A stretch of 64,000 nt of DNA from Rhynchospora pubera (Eukaryota > Streptophyta > Magnoliopsida > Poales > Cyperaceae). Shown here in pieces: positions 10,370 to 21,960 of this stretch. The stretch lies in assembly GCA_028095005.1 (NCBI GenBank), contig CM051459.1, forward strand, positions 3,215,190-3,279,189, given 5' to 3'. Both the position numbers and the translations under genes were made by a program. Position 1 is the first letter of the stretch, and the number at the start of each line of letters is the position of its first letter. The notes beneath the pieces are model-generated. The model searched no databases. It had not been told where the DNA came from and saw only the letters and a program-made list of their open reading frames with translations.

Positions 10370-10639
10370 GCGGGTTGTTTTTTACTGGTCATTGTCCCAT
10401 AATGTTTAACTCATTGCAAGTTTCCATTTTGATCCTCTAAAACTGTCTTATTAACAAGTTTGTTTCTGTTGGACCCAAAAAAGATGCAAGATAAATAGAT
10501 CAACTCTTTCATACTGTACGAGCTGCTTAATACTGAACGATTAATATTTTTAAGCTAAAAGTAAAAAATACCAACAATGAAAAAACTAAAAATAAAGTGT
10601 GGAATAAATTCTTAGTTTGCAACAAACTTAATACACAAT

Positions 10640-10805
10640 ATTTTTTAAGCTTTTAAAAAACTCCGTTTTTTTCCGTTTTATCTAGATTTTTGTTCACCGC
10701 ACAACCGTTTTATCCGCTATATCACCGTTTTATTCGTTTTATCACCGTTTTATCATCGATAAACGTTAAATCACCACCCAACCGTTAAACCGCACAAATC
10801 GCATT
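10640..10805. repeat. CCGTTTTATC-rich dispersed repeat
   Basis: Several copies of ACCGTTTTATC in a row, ending CGCATTTTAAAACC. An inverted relative lies at 24847-25066 and a diverged one at 32659-33095, all with AAGCTTTTAAAA or CATTTTAAAA edges. Probably a small transposon family; class unknown. Confidence 0.5.
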
Positions 10806-11805
10806 TTAAAACCTTGATATTTTTAAATTATAGAAAATATAACAACAATGTTTATCTCTTTTCATTTTGATAATTATTTAATCGATTATCACGGTTGTCA
10901 AGGTGATTTTCAAAATATGACTCTACATTAATTACACATAACTCATTTAACAATTGTATAAAATTACAAATCATTTCAAATTCATCAAGATTCCTTCTCT
11001 ATGGTAATTACTATTTTAGATTTATATTGGTGTGTCGCGAAGCCATATTTTTCTAATTTGAGTCTCTTTAATTATTATTGTTGTTAGGAAAAATTGGATA
11101 TAACCCCCCTCTAATTTTCTCTATCTAGATATAACCTCCTCCAATCTCTAAAATTGAATATAACCCCTTCCAATCATACTTATCAAGGATATAATCCTTT
11201 TTCATTGGTTTTAGTGTTTTTTTTAAATAGAAAAAATCAGCAGCATAAAAATTATGACCAAACTATCTTCCTCTTCTCCAAAGATCGTTTCACCTTCTGT
11301 TTGGTACATAAGGTACCAGATCCCTTTACGAATAAGCCCCTTTAAGCCAAAAGTGTGTACCAGCAACCGATTTCAAGGCAGGTACCGACCTGTACCAACT
11401 CCAAAATACAATCTAACTTTACAGCAATTTTTCTTTTTGCCCATACTAACATCAATAAGTATGGTGACGTGGTAAATAAAGAGGCAGGTAACCTCTCGGC
11501 TTCATTTAGCAATTTTCAACAAGGCTAAAAATCAATGGCGACCACAAAATTTAGTTTCCATTAAAACATTATACATATAGCACAATCCATGAACAAATTA
11601 ATTACTCCATTTCTTATTAATTCTTATAGTTCAAACTTGTTTTTCGAGTGGCAATTGAACAACCTCGCAACATGATACTCACGCAAGAGGAATATAACCA
11701 TTGTGCATGGGAGCAAAGTGTACAATTTCTTTTGACTTAGAAATTACGAGGCATTTGTTCGAGACAACAATTTGAGTATTTAAAAAAATATATATATCTG
11801 CGGTG
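10806..11805. other. intergenic, no gene seen
   Basis: AT-rich. At 11095-11210 the phrase GGATATAACCCC or close variants recurs about four times, a short degenerate repeat. No gene signals. Confidence 0.5.
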
Positions 11806-12146
11806 AATCAACATATTTATTTCATTGGGTCAAGTCTTGTACTATGTTTTATTAATGAATATATATGCAATTAAGTTGGTAACACCTTATCTATGATTTG
11901 TAGAACTTAACTTGCATACTAATCTTTTATGATAATTAATGTTCATTGTTAATTATCAAGATCATGGATGATTTAAATTTATTATTATCATTTAATTAAA
12001 ATGAAACACTGAGATCCATAACTCAGATACTCAATCTGAATGATATGTCAATAATAAACTCAAGGAATAAATGATCAAATATCATCAATAACATAAACTA
12101 AACTTATAGTCATCAAATGATTGACTTCTAAGACATAACTCTAACA
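11806..12146. mobile_element. truncated LTR fragment (same family as the 33.8-kb solo LTR)
   Basis: It matches the last part of the solo LTRs at 33778-35548 and 48366-55019 (TTATTTCRTTGGGTCAAGTC, then GATAATTAATGTT, ending in AACTCTAACA). Only the right-hand ~340 bp are present; the left part is gone. Confidence 0.8.
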
Positions 12147-12814
12147 TTAATATGATGCATAAATTAGAGAGAAAAATTGAAATAGTGCACCTGGCCTTTC
12201 TAGCCTATAATTTGGACGGTTTTAGTGGTGAATTTGACTTTTTTTTTTCCAAGTCTAAAGTGGCTTGTAGAGGATGTTTATTTAGTCAAAGTGACTTATA
12301 AAAAAGGTCATGACATTATTATAAATACACCTCTCATTTGCAAATGAGAGAAGATTACACAAACACCCATTTTCTCCTCCTCCTTGGTTGCCATATTTTT
12401 CACCATTTGGTTCGGCCTTAATTGCTCTCTTGCATCAATTTACGAGCTCATGTTTTGAGTATATATAGCTACTTTCAATTGATTATTAGAATTAATTGAA
12501 GGAAAAAAATTTTGGATTAGGCTATCTCTTGAAAAGTTACTAGCATAAATTTGTCATGATTAATCTTTGTGGATCTTTTGGTGTTACAAGAAGGAAGGAC
12601 AAAAGGTGTCATGACCTATATAGTCAAGGAACGAGAGCCTTATTGTTACGATACAAGAAGAGATATAACTTTCTATTCCATCTCTAAATGAATACTATAT
12701 GAAATAGCTTGTTTATACTAGATTCTTGATTATTGCGATTTGTGATGCGTTTGAAAAAGTTTTGAATTTCTCATGATTGCTATAATCTTAGTTACTACAA
12801 ATAAATAGCAAAAA
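12147..12814. other. unassigned sequence, possibly old repeat
   Basis: Contains CACCTCTCATTTGCAAATGAG (a hairpin-like palindrome at about 12330) and a T-rich pyrimidine stretch. No gene, no clear transposon boundaries. Confidence 0.35.
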
Positions 12815-12962
12815 AAATTTAAATATATATAAAATTTGGTCCCCAAAAAGATTTCGATATGGAGAACAACTTGAAATGTTTGGATGACAGTTTAAATTTT
12901 GAATTTAAAAAAACGACTCGAGATTACAAGACGATTCGTACTCCCGAGTGTACATTAGCCAA
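12815..12962. mobile_element. right half of a foldback MITE (TTAGCCAAT type)
   Basis: It reads like the right arm of the 45850-46194 element (AAATTTGGT, ATATGGAGAACAACTTGAAA, AAACGACTC, ending TTAGCCAAT). The left arm is absent. Confidence 0.65.
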
Positions 12963-13559
12963 TTAAAAATAAAGCAATCTCGTATTAATTATTAATTTAT
13001 CAGTTACTATGATAACCAATTAAAAATTATTAAGGATAAAATTGTTAATATATTCTTTAAGATTTAATAAATTGTTATGCAATTTGTTAATCAAATTCGT
13101 CACTTATATCATTATCGTTTATTGGTATTTGGTCTATACTTGGCACTCAAATTAGAATCAAACTAACAAATTATTTAATAAATTGCTATGTTTTTTCAGG
13201 ATTTGGCTCTGGCGCCGTTTCTTCTCTTCTCTCTAAAGGTTTTGATGATTTCTGATGATTTTGGAGCATATCAATGGATTTCCGGAGTAGCACGCACGCT
13301 AGATGGCTCATTCCTAGCATTGGAGGCCCTTTTCTCTCTTCTGTTCGACCCGAACATTCATTCTGTTCAATCCGACCAGACACTGTAATAGCTAGACCAG
13401 CGCAGCCTCCCTCTCTCTCTTATGTTCGATCTGAACACATCCTTGTTCGGTCCGACCAGATCACCACCATATCACATATGGTAATACTTTCTACATGGAA
13501 ACTGATCTATATGGCATTTTCTTGCGCCTTGGTGTCCTAGCCTTCCATCCTTGCAACAT

Positions 13560-14760
13560 GGGACATCCATAAATAGCTCTCCACACCTAAGGAAAGGCGT
13601 TGAACATTCCATACCCTAATTCCACCTTTCCTAAGGCATTTTTCTTTTCTACCTTTGGAGATCATCAACCTTGAAGCGACGACAGCGAGGAGATTTGTTA
13701 GACAGTCATCCAGCAACACCCCATCACCTTAAAGATCGTAATTCGAAGCATAAAGGAGTATTTAGTTTTATTTCTCAATGTTTTCGTCTTGTGATTTGAT
13801 GGGTTTGTATCTCTACTTTTATCTATTACTTGTTGTTTGTTTTGCTACTATGTTAGGCTAGTTATCTATGTTGTCTTAGGATTAGATGAGTAACTTGATG
13901 TTTGGATGATGTTTACTTGATTTGCTATGATATACTATGCTTTGAGATCTTATTTATTGAGAATTATATATGTTTATTGAGTTAATTTACTTGTCAATTC
14001 TCTAATTACCTTCTAGTTGAACAACTGCATCTAGTAAGTCTAAGTTAGGATAAATAAGTCAAGTTTAATTCAAGTATTTGGGATAAATCATAGAACCAAG
14101 AGGGGAGATTAGTTGACACCAAAAGTGTGGCTTTTAGACTCGTTCAAAAGACTTCTAAATATCCCTACGAACTCCAATAAATAGGTTTAATAGATTGAAT
14201 TATATACCAAAAGTTGTGAACCAATTAAGTTAATTAGGTTAGGTTGTGAACGAACCAATATTTGTTCCAACAAGCGAAAGCTGAGGTTTAGAATAGCTAG
14301 GTTTGGCCAATAAACCCTGAGTTAAAGCATTAGTTAGCATAGCAAACCATCTATAGTTACCTTTGCCTACTGATCAGATCGAACAGTCACTAGAGAGGCA
14401 ACTACAGTTAAAACAAGAAGCTTAGCATGAAAGTGCTTTAGTTTCAAGTTTTAGCGTCCAAACACAAGTAAAACCTGACCCCTAAGACACTTTTATTCCT
14501 GTTTAAAACCTAAAAGCCCTACTTTACTTATTTTATTATCATCTAATTTAATTCATCTAATTTCAAATAATTCAACCAAAAAAAAAATCTAGTTTAGTGC
14601 TTTATTTAGTTTCTTTACCATTTAAAACTTCACAAAATATTCATGTCTAAATTTTAAGAAAAGATAAGTCCATAGATCTGTCCCTTGGGTTCGACCATAA
14701 AATTATATTCCGAACGATTAATGAGATCAAGCTCTAGGTTATTAAATTTATTTGATTCTT
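13560..14760 (+). mobile_element. possible old Ty3 (Athila/Tat-like) LTR remnant
   Basis: No open frame. The stretch ending CTGTCCCTTGGGTTCGACC near 14690 resembles the CCCTGTGG-TTCGACC phrase commonly found near the end of plant Athila/Tat LTRs, and the preceding text (GATTTGATGGGTTTGTATCTC) has the same flavour. No pair LTR, primer site or target duplication is found. This is an impression from memory of the family, not a demonstrated element. Confidence 0.35.
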
Positions 14761-15090
14761 AGGTTTTAAGTCTTCTTCATCAGTCACCAATGAGTGATTT
14801 GAAACTTTTAGAGTAAATTTTACCGTCACTTAAGTAATGAAGGAGAAATTCTTAAATTACACAAAATTATACACATTTTATTTAATCTATAAAAGGCATA
14901 TCTAGATTATATTTTAATATTACTATCTATTGGTTATGTCAGTTGTAAATTGATCACATGATCTTCAGTACCAAACATATCCTAGTTAGTAGGAGCTTAT
15001 CAAGTCCATCGTATCAAAAAAGGGCATATCGTAGCCTCCTTAAAGACAACATGACAAGTGAGACAAATCCTTTGCAATTGGCAGCATAGG

Positions 15091-15121
15091 TTTCTTCTTC
15101 TTCTTCTTCTTCTTCTTCTTC
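15091..15121. repeat. (TTC)n microsatellite
   Basis: About ten TTC units in a row. Confidence 0.95.
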
Positions 15122-15947
15122 TAAATTTGGCATGTATGGTGTATATGTATTTTTATTTGGGTTTGTTATGTTTTTTACTTAGATTTTTTTTTTTTTGGGG
15201 TATGTACTCTTTTATTTTTTTAATAAAATTTAGTACGGAAGATCAAACAACTACCCAGGATATATATTATCAAGTATGAGGGGATCTGTAGTGGAATTAC
15301 GTTACTTTTTTTTTTATATATGTCTCTAGCTAGGTTGGTGAAAATGCAGTTGATCAGCACCTTGTGAAATGTTTCATGCTTCATAAATCATAATAAATAA
15401 TAAATAATCCTAGCTGCTGAATTAGGCATGCACATGTAAACCGGCTGAGCAAGGTAGACGATACGCTATTGCAACCTTTGAGACCTACACAAAGCTAGAG
15501 AGCATAGCGGTCAAAAAATGCAGCTGTTAGAGTTAGAGGCGACAAACGGACAAAGCCAGCTCTTTAATATTTAAGCAAACATAGAGCTAGCCTAATACAT
15601 AGACAACTAATTGTCAATTGCCTACATATATATAAATCTTTAATTCCTTCTTATATAAGACCTGTAATTAAACTAGCTAGTTGCCACCGTTGAAAAGGCA
15701 AATCGTCTCTAACACTCTCCAAGTGTATAAAATTATGGAGAGTGTGCTGGAGATATGGAAGTGAGGTTTAAAGTTTAAACTTTTGAACCTTTTTATTATT
15801 ATTTTTTTTAAGTGCATTGGTATTCCACCGAATCTACGACCAATTTTTGACTTGGACCAGATTTTAAAATTCGTATCGGTCCCTGGTATCCTGGCTCCTC
15901 TCCATTTCGCACGGACTCTAAACTCAATTTGTACATAGCTTCTTATA

Positions 15948-16089
15948 GGATGCGTTTGGATAGGTGTGGGAAGAAGAGAAGAAGGGAAGAAGTGGGAAGA
16001 AGTATTGGAAAGTGTGTAACTTTGTGAAGAGTTTAGATTGTTTATAATTTTTTTTTCTTCTTCTTTCTTCCAACGATCCAAACGCACCC
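15948..16089. mobile_element. MITE, GCGTTTGGAT type (142 bp)
   Basis: Ends GGATGCGTTTGGAT and ATCCAAACGCACCC are inverted, flanked by a 3-bp duplication ATA (15945-15947, 16090-16092). The inside is a GAAGAAGGGAAGAAG purine stretch, ATTGGAAAGTGTGTAACTTT, then a TTCTTC pyrimidine stretch. Sister copies are at 17100-17257 and 47965-48115. Three-bp duplications fit a Harbinger-like origin. Non-coding. Confidence 0.85.
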
Positions 16090-16280
16090 ATATTAATTCC
16101 ACAAAAATTATCATATCTGTAGGGGTTTATTTTGTGGGCCAATTTTTAGATGATTCATCATGTGATGCATGGATTGGCATTTGAGAACGAAATCATAGTT
16201 TCTATGGTGATTATTGTTCAGTTTATCATGTACGATTGTAACATTTGTTTCGTAAAATATGATTATCGAGAAATACTACG

Positions 16281-16473
16281 CTGTGTTTGGATGGTTCACC
16301 AACAAGTGACGAATAAGGAGACAAACAAAGGCTCACGAATAGGTCCACAAACAAAACCAGTTCATAAAAATCGAAAAACTAGAAACAAGAGGAGAAGTTC
16401 ACGAACAATCTAGTTTGTGAGTTGTTTGATTCACGCGAACTACGACTGTTCGTGAGAACATCCAAACACACAG
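16281..16473. mobile_element. MITE, CTGTGTTTGGATG type (193 bp)
   Basis: Starts CTGTGTTTGGATGGTTC and ends GAACATCCAAACACACAG, inverted. Its ends resemble the GCGTTTGGAT family but the interior is unrelated. No clear target duplication. Confidence 0.7.
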
Positions 16474-16949
16474 ATGTGCAAAGTAAGTTGAAATTGATTG
16501 AAAGTTGTTCAAATCTATCAATAAAAAAAAATCAATATAAAACATGTTTATCTGTGTCTGAATTGAGCACGACCATCAAGAATATATGGTAATGATTCAA
16601 GGACAAAATTATTCTTGTTAGCAGACAATTAAAACGATTTGCAAATAAGAGATAAAAATTTGAAAAATCATTTTTAACTATCTCAATTTGCAATAATTAT
16701 TTAGTCTATGTATATACATATTCTTTTTAATTTTTTGTCTTAATTATATTTTAATCACTCCACATATCAATAACTAGTTTATTATCTAATAAAAAAAATT
16801 ATACCTTATATATGCATTTTGTTTTAATACTTTTAAACGAACTCAGTAGCATTATTATAAAATGTTAAAATAACGATAAAGTGTCAAGCTCCAAATAGAG
16901 TTTCGTACTTTCTTATTGGTGTAGAATTTTATATTATATTTATTGTTGA

Positions 16950-17079
16950 GTTTTTACGGAGATTTCAATAAAAAAATCATATTAGACGGTTTGAATTGAT
17001 AATTTTAAATTATATTTATGAGTTTTGATCGTAACTCACGGAACATTTTGATGAGTTCCAACTCACCTATCAAAACTCT
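16950..17079. mobile_element. right half of a GTGAGTC foldback MITE
   Basis: The arm GAGATTTCAATA, CGGTTTGAATTG, ACTCAC, ATCAAAACTCT matches the right arm of the 1361-1766 element in diverged form. The left arm is missing. Confidence 0.6.
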
Positions 17080-17099
17080 CACAACATATTAATTACATA

Positions 17100-17257
17100 G
17101 GGTGCGTTTGGATAGGTGTGGGAAGAAGGGAAGAAGGGAAGAAGTGGGAAGAAGTATTGGAAAGTGTGTAACTTTGTGAAGAGTTTGGATTGTTTATAAT
17201 TTTTTTTTCTTTCCATCTTCCTTCTTTCTCTTCTTCTTCTCTCATCCAAACGCACCC
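17100..17257. mobile_element. MITE, GGGTGCGTTTGGAT type (158 bp)
   Basis: The best-preserved copy: inverted ends GGGTGCGTTTGGAT and ATCCAAACGCACCC, and a 3-bp duplication ATA (17097-17099, 17258-17260). Confidence 0.9.
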
Positions 17258-17626
17258 ATAGAAATTTTTAGTACAGACTATGGTTGCCCAGAAACTGTCA
17301 GTTGTACGAGAACTGGAGTGAATCTGTGAATGTCATGTGACACGTGTGAATCGGCTTCGAAAGAGTCCCCAAGTTGTCCCCAAAAAGTAGAACCGAGCTA
17401 GCTCTGCTTTTCATTTGCCATAATTCCAAGACCAAAAACAGAGCACTGGTTAGGAGCGAGACGGCACACATGGTATTATTTTTGTTTTTTCCTACTAAAA
17501 AAAAATATTCATATGTGTATCAATGATCATTATGCTCTTTAAAAAAAATAAAAGTATTAATTAGTATTTAGTAGATTAAGCAAAATCATCCTTAAATATA
17601 TCCTTGAAAGTAACAACATTTCATCC

Positions 17627-17772
17627 GAAAGAACCAACTCTTGATCTAGTGGCAAAGATCAATGCGCTTTCAATAAAGGTCGCAGATTCAAAATCCACCT
17701 GAATTCTTCGTGAAATTTAATTTTAAAATAAATTGGACAACTTCACTCCAATCTTATCTTCAAAAAAAAAAA
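17627..17772 (+). mobile_element. tRNA-derived SINE with poly(A) tail
   Basis: A tRNA-like head with an A-box-like TGATCTAGTGG and a B-box-like AGATTCAAAATCC about 35 bp downstream. A short body and a 13-A tail follow. Flanking direct repeats AACATTTC(A/G)(T/C)CC at 17615-17626 and 17773-17784 are the target duplication. A copied retroposon, not a tRNA gene. Confidence 0.75.
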
Positions 17773-18124
17773 AACATTTCGCCCAACTCTAATTTTCTAT
17801 GAAATCACGAGCATGTGCAGTACTAAGTTGTGTAGATAACAAAGCCAAAAAGAATAACTTAAGCCTCATTAGAATCACTTGTCTCCACATGGTATTTTAT
17901 TTGATTAGAATTTTTTTAATAAAAATAAGCGAATTTGGTTTCATTGAAATTTCTATGTAATTATCAGATTTTAATATGTTATGAATTACTGAGAAATCAA
18001 TTATAATCAAATGAAATTCCACATGAAAATCATTTTGATCAAAGGTTTAGTATGCTAAGTGTTAACGAATAGTTTGCATAATCTATACTATTTATAAATA
18101 CACCTGAAATAAGATCAAGTGACT

Positions 18125-18202
18125 ACGGAAAAGGGTTCGAGTCCTAGTGGGTTGGACGGAAAAGGGTGTGTGGGTTGGCTACGGCCTTAAAAAAAAAAAA
18201 AA
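18125..18202 (+). mobile_element. 5'-truncated SINE/retroposon with poly(A)
   Basis: 78 bp between perfect 11-bp duplications ATCAAGTGACT (18114-18124, 18203-18213). It contains a B-box (GGGTTCGAGTCC) and ends in 15 A, but has no A-box, so it is a 5'-truncated reverse-transcription product. Confidence 0.8.
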
Positions 18203-18699
18203 ATCAAGTGACTCTTTTACAAAAAGGAGTTCAAACATTTATTAACATCAATATAGGCCATTGATCTGATGTACGATTTATAACTGGAGTTCAGACAAAT
18301 AGTCAGAAAGGAGTAAGGCGCTGGATGATTGTTTCCTTTTTTATTATTTCTTAATTTGTGCGCACAGAAAAAAAAAGAGAAAAATAAATCAATCCTCTCT
18401 CATCATATCAATATCGCTGCCTAACAAAATCACCTCATATTTCCTTTTTCATTCCCACGTAATCGGTAGGCTCCTTTTGCTAGTAATAAAATATTAAAAT
18501 ACGATAGTTCAACTTTCACACACATATATCATACCGGAATTGCTTAAGAGCATCCTTTAAATTCCGTCATCCCCATCATCCCAAGCGAGATCCTTGGGGA
18601 TTCTCTCACGTGCTTCCTTCACGTGTTTTCCACGACCGTTATTTCTGTTTTTGTAATTCTTTTTCTTCTTCGATCTCTCCTCTCTTGCTATCGCTCCTC

Positions 18700-18870
18700 C
18701 TCTGCTTGATCGCTCCTTTCTTCTTGGATCGCTCGTCTCCTGTGATCGGCTCTGATCGCTCTTCTCTTCTTGGATCGCACGTCTACTGTAATCGGCTCTG
18801 ATCTCTCCTGTCTTCTTGGATCGCGCCTCCTGTGATCGGCTCTCCTCTTTGATCGCTCGTCTAAGGCGAC
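18700..18870. repeat. tandem repeat TTGGATCGC..GATCGGCTC (about 3 units)
   Basis: Units of about 55-60 bp containing CTTCTTGGATCGC and TGTGATCGGCTCTGATC are repeated three times near the left end of the 3.8-kb element. The region is rich in GATC. Confidence 0.8.
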
Positions 18871-20139
18871 GATTTGCATAATGGATAGATTAGGTATGTA
18901 ATGAAGAATTTATTTCGAATTTCAGTTTGTTTAAGATTTAAGTAACTGATTCCAATTTCGAATTTCGGAGGTGCTGATTTCTGTGGATTTACTGTCAATT
19001 ACTCTACGTAGTCTTGAAATTTGAATCAGAATCAGTTATTCGAATTAAAGAATTATGCAATAACGAGTCAGAATCATTCTCCACTTAAAGATGATTTGTA
19101 GTTTTGAATTTGATCATACGTAGTGTTTGTACTTTAATCAGAATCAATTTTTTCGATCAAACAATTCTTCATGTATTATCTTCAACATTTAGTGATTATT
19201 GGTTCAACAATTAGTGTCGAAACTATAACAATTACTATATGAGTAAACTCAGTATAGATCATATCATACTGTTATGGCTAGGTAGATCATGTATGAAGCA
19301 AATCTATATTCCAATTGATATATTATGTATGATTTGTCATTCTTTTCAATTTTTTTGTTTAATTTTTGCATTATCTTTTTGAATGAGTCCATCAATCTGA
19401 TATACTGTTATTTAACATTTACCAATACAATATTCAACAATTATTGTCTAAACTGAAACTTATTATAGATGAGATCAAACTGTTATGTGATGTTTTGCTG
19501 ATACATTTTTTGCTTATATGTTCAATATTTACCTATACAATATTTAACAATTATTGTGTAAACTGAAGCTTATTATAGATGAGTATAAACTGTTATGAGA
19601 TGTTTTGCTGATACATATTTTGCTTATATGTTCAACATTTACCTATACAGTATTCAACCGTTATTGTCTAAATTGAAACTTAGTATAGATGAGATCACAC
19701 TGCTATGTGATGTTTTGCTGATATGTTTTTTGCTTGTAACAGCCTTTGATTTGAATCAGTCTTTCAATCCTAGCATAAACCATCAATAAGGTGATTGTTC
19801 ATTTTTTTTAACTATAGTTTTAAACGGTTTCAATTTTATTTTTAAAATTGTAGTGCTTCATTTATTGTTTTGGTTACATGGAATTGCTTGATTTGAATCT
19901 TTTATCCAAATCAAATCTCAATCATATGGATCTTTCTCATTCTGATGGCATGAAATTGTCCTCTCACTGAAAATGTTAATGGAGCTGAACAAATTTTGTC
20001 ATTTAAGTTTAGTTTTAAAAATTATACATTCATTTAGTGCAAAATATACTATCCAATGGAGTTTAACATGTGTATTATTATTTTTTCTGTACAAGTTAGA
20101 AGTTACCAAATATCTCAAGTATTATTTTATTCTATTGTC

Positions 20140-20850
20140 GGTTGCTCAACATCCTCCATCTGCAGTACCACCAGTGTTACAGCCTTCTTGCATTCAGCCA
20201 TCTGCAGGTATAAATTATACTGCAGACTATGATTTCTTTAAGTACAACTAATAGGGTTAATAGCTACAACACTTATACATTGCACCTTCAATAATTAAAC
20301 TTATTAACTACAACAATTAGAAATATCAAAAGTAATAAATTTTGTGTATCTGTAACATTATTAATTTGGAATAAAATTAGTTATTCAATAATTTGGAATA
20401 ATAAAATTATTACTTTTTGTGTATACATATGATGATAACAATAAATATTTTTGGCAGAAACAATTGAACAGTCGACTAGTGTACTTCAGTTGAAGAAACA
20501 AAAGCGGGGTCGACCTCCAGGAAAACATAAGAGAAACCAAGTAGATTTTTTGCTGTCGCTGAGAATGTTAATGGAGGTGAACATATTTTCTCGTTTAATT
20601 TTAGTTTTACAAATTATACATCCATTGAGTTTAAAATATACCATCAAATAGATGTAAACATTTGAATTATTAATTTTGTATTCGTGTTAGAAGATAGAAA
20701 ATAGCATAACTATTATGTTTTTGTGTTTTCAGTTGCTCCACATCCGCCTTCTGCAACACCATCACTATCACAGGATTTTTGCATTCAGCCATATACTAGT
20801 ATGAATTATACTGCAAACTATCCTTTATTTAAGTAGAAGTAATAGGATTA
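20140..20850 (+). pseudogene. duplicated exon-like modules with an AT-hook
   Basis: Two similar exon-like blocks (about 20140-20250 and 20731-20836) each read VA.HPPSA.P...Q..CIQP..NYTA.Y..FK, and the second is preceded by a TTTTCAG acceptor. Between them a short frame (20451-20560) encodes QLKKQKRGRPPGKHKRN, an AT-hook (RGRPP core with basic flanks) that would bind the minor groove of AT-rich DNA. The flanking intron-like sequence is also duplicated (ATGTTAATGGAG... at 19974 and 20567), so this is a ~590-bp tandem duplication. No complete coding sequence can be assembled. It may be a decayed transposon-encoded DNA-binding protein or a captured host gene. Confidence 0.5.
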
Positions 20851-21639
20851 GAAACTACAACACTTACACATTGTAACTTCAACAATTAAAACCATTACCT
20901 TCAACAATTAGAAATATTAAAGTACATAATTTTTGTGTATCTCTAACATGATAACAAATAAGTAAAATGTAAATTGAGGTTAATATATTTTCGTGTTTTA
21001 TTTTAGTTTTGCAAAATATTAGTTGTTATCATTCTTGAACAGATAAACAATCCATTGATGGTCAGGACAAGGAGTAGACAGATCTTCCTTTTAGCACGAA
21101 TGAGCTTGCTAGTATTGGTGCAACATTCAGTTCTTTTCCTCAAAATTTGTGAATTTTTCTACTTGCTGATTGCCATTGAAATGTGCATTTGATGTTATTG
21201 TAATGCTCATCATATAAATGATTGAAAATTGTATTTGTTGGAAGTTGGAACGTAATGATATTGATGTTATTATAATTCTTGGAGTTTGGTCATATATTGT
21301 TGTTAAATGTTAATATAGCTTTAAACTATTCTTATTAATTACAATAATTAATCTACTATAACAATCAATTGTCCAAATTTCAACTATTAATTTCTGTGTA
21401 CATCTAGTAAGATAATCATAATTTTAACAATTTGTCTTCTCACTGGTTCTCACTCAGAAAAAGTTAGGTATAACTTTAATACAACGACAATAGTTACCTC
21501 AACATTTTTCTCTGACGATTTCATTGTAATAGTGGATTTTACAAATGAAAAATTATCATATAATGTCTATTTCAATAATTTGAAAACTGTTTCGGAGACT
21601 TCAAATTCTGTTGGTTGATACTGCTGCAGCATCTCACCA

Positions 21640-21960
21640 ATAATATATCCAATAATTACCTATAATAAATTCAACAATTCTGTACTATATCTTCAACAAT
21701 TAGGTATAATATATTCAATAATTAGCTATAATAATTATCCACAATAACTTCAACAACTAATAATATCTTCAACAAGTACCGTAATAAATTTAACAAATAT
21801 GCTAATAACTTCAACAATCGTGCATAATAGGTTCAATAGTTATGTATAATATCTTGAACAATTAGCCGTAATAAGTTCAATAATTATGAATAATATCTAC
21901 AAGCAATCGTAATATGTTCAACAATAAGCTATGATAACTTCAACATTTATTACTTTAAAG
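21640..21960. repeat. degenerate minisatellite, CAACAATTA type
   Basis: Some fifteen imperfect units of about 20-25 bp of the form AATAACTTCAACAATTAGCTAT. Looser copies occur elsewhere in the element (19200-19690, 20270-20330, 21300-21440). Confidence 0.75.

Larger units (their letters stand above)
4212..10374 (-). mobile_element. complete Ty1/Copia LTR retrotransposon
   Basis: A structurally complete element in minus orientation: 5' LTR 10156-10369, gag 8651-9640, pol 4616-8134, polypurine tract 4431-4440, 3' LTR 4217-4430. It is flanked by a perfect 5-bp target duplication GCGGG (4212-4216 and 10370-10374). The LTRs are 214 bp, begin TGTTA and end AACA, and I see no difference between them, which indicates a recent insertion. 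Domain order in pol is protease, integrase, reverse transcriptase, RNase H, which is diagnostic for Copia. All key catalytic motifs are readable. Unusual points are the 516-bp gap between gag and pol and a repeat-rich leader. Confidence 0.97.

Noticed and set aside
13207..13220. CTGGCGCCGTTTC as an Athila-type primer-binding site
   Set aside because: It is not preceded by an LTR end, and the LTR-like sequence lies on the wrong side of it.
18688..18879. 63-codon basic arginine-rich minus-strand frame
   Set aside because: It is the translation of a GATC-rich tandem repeat at the end of a transposon.
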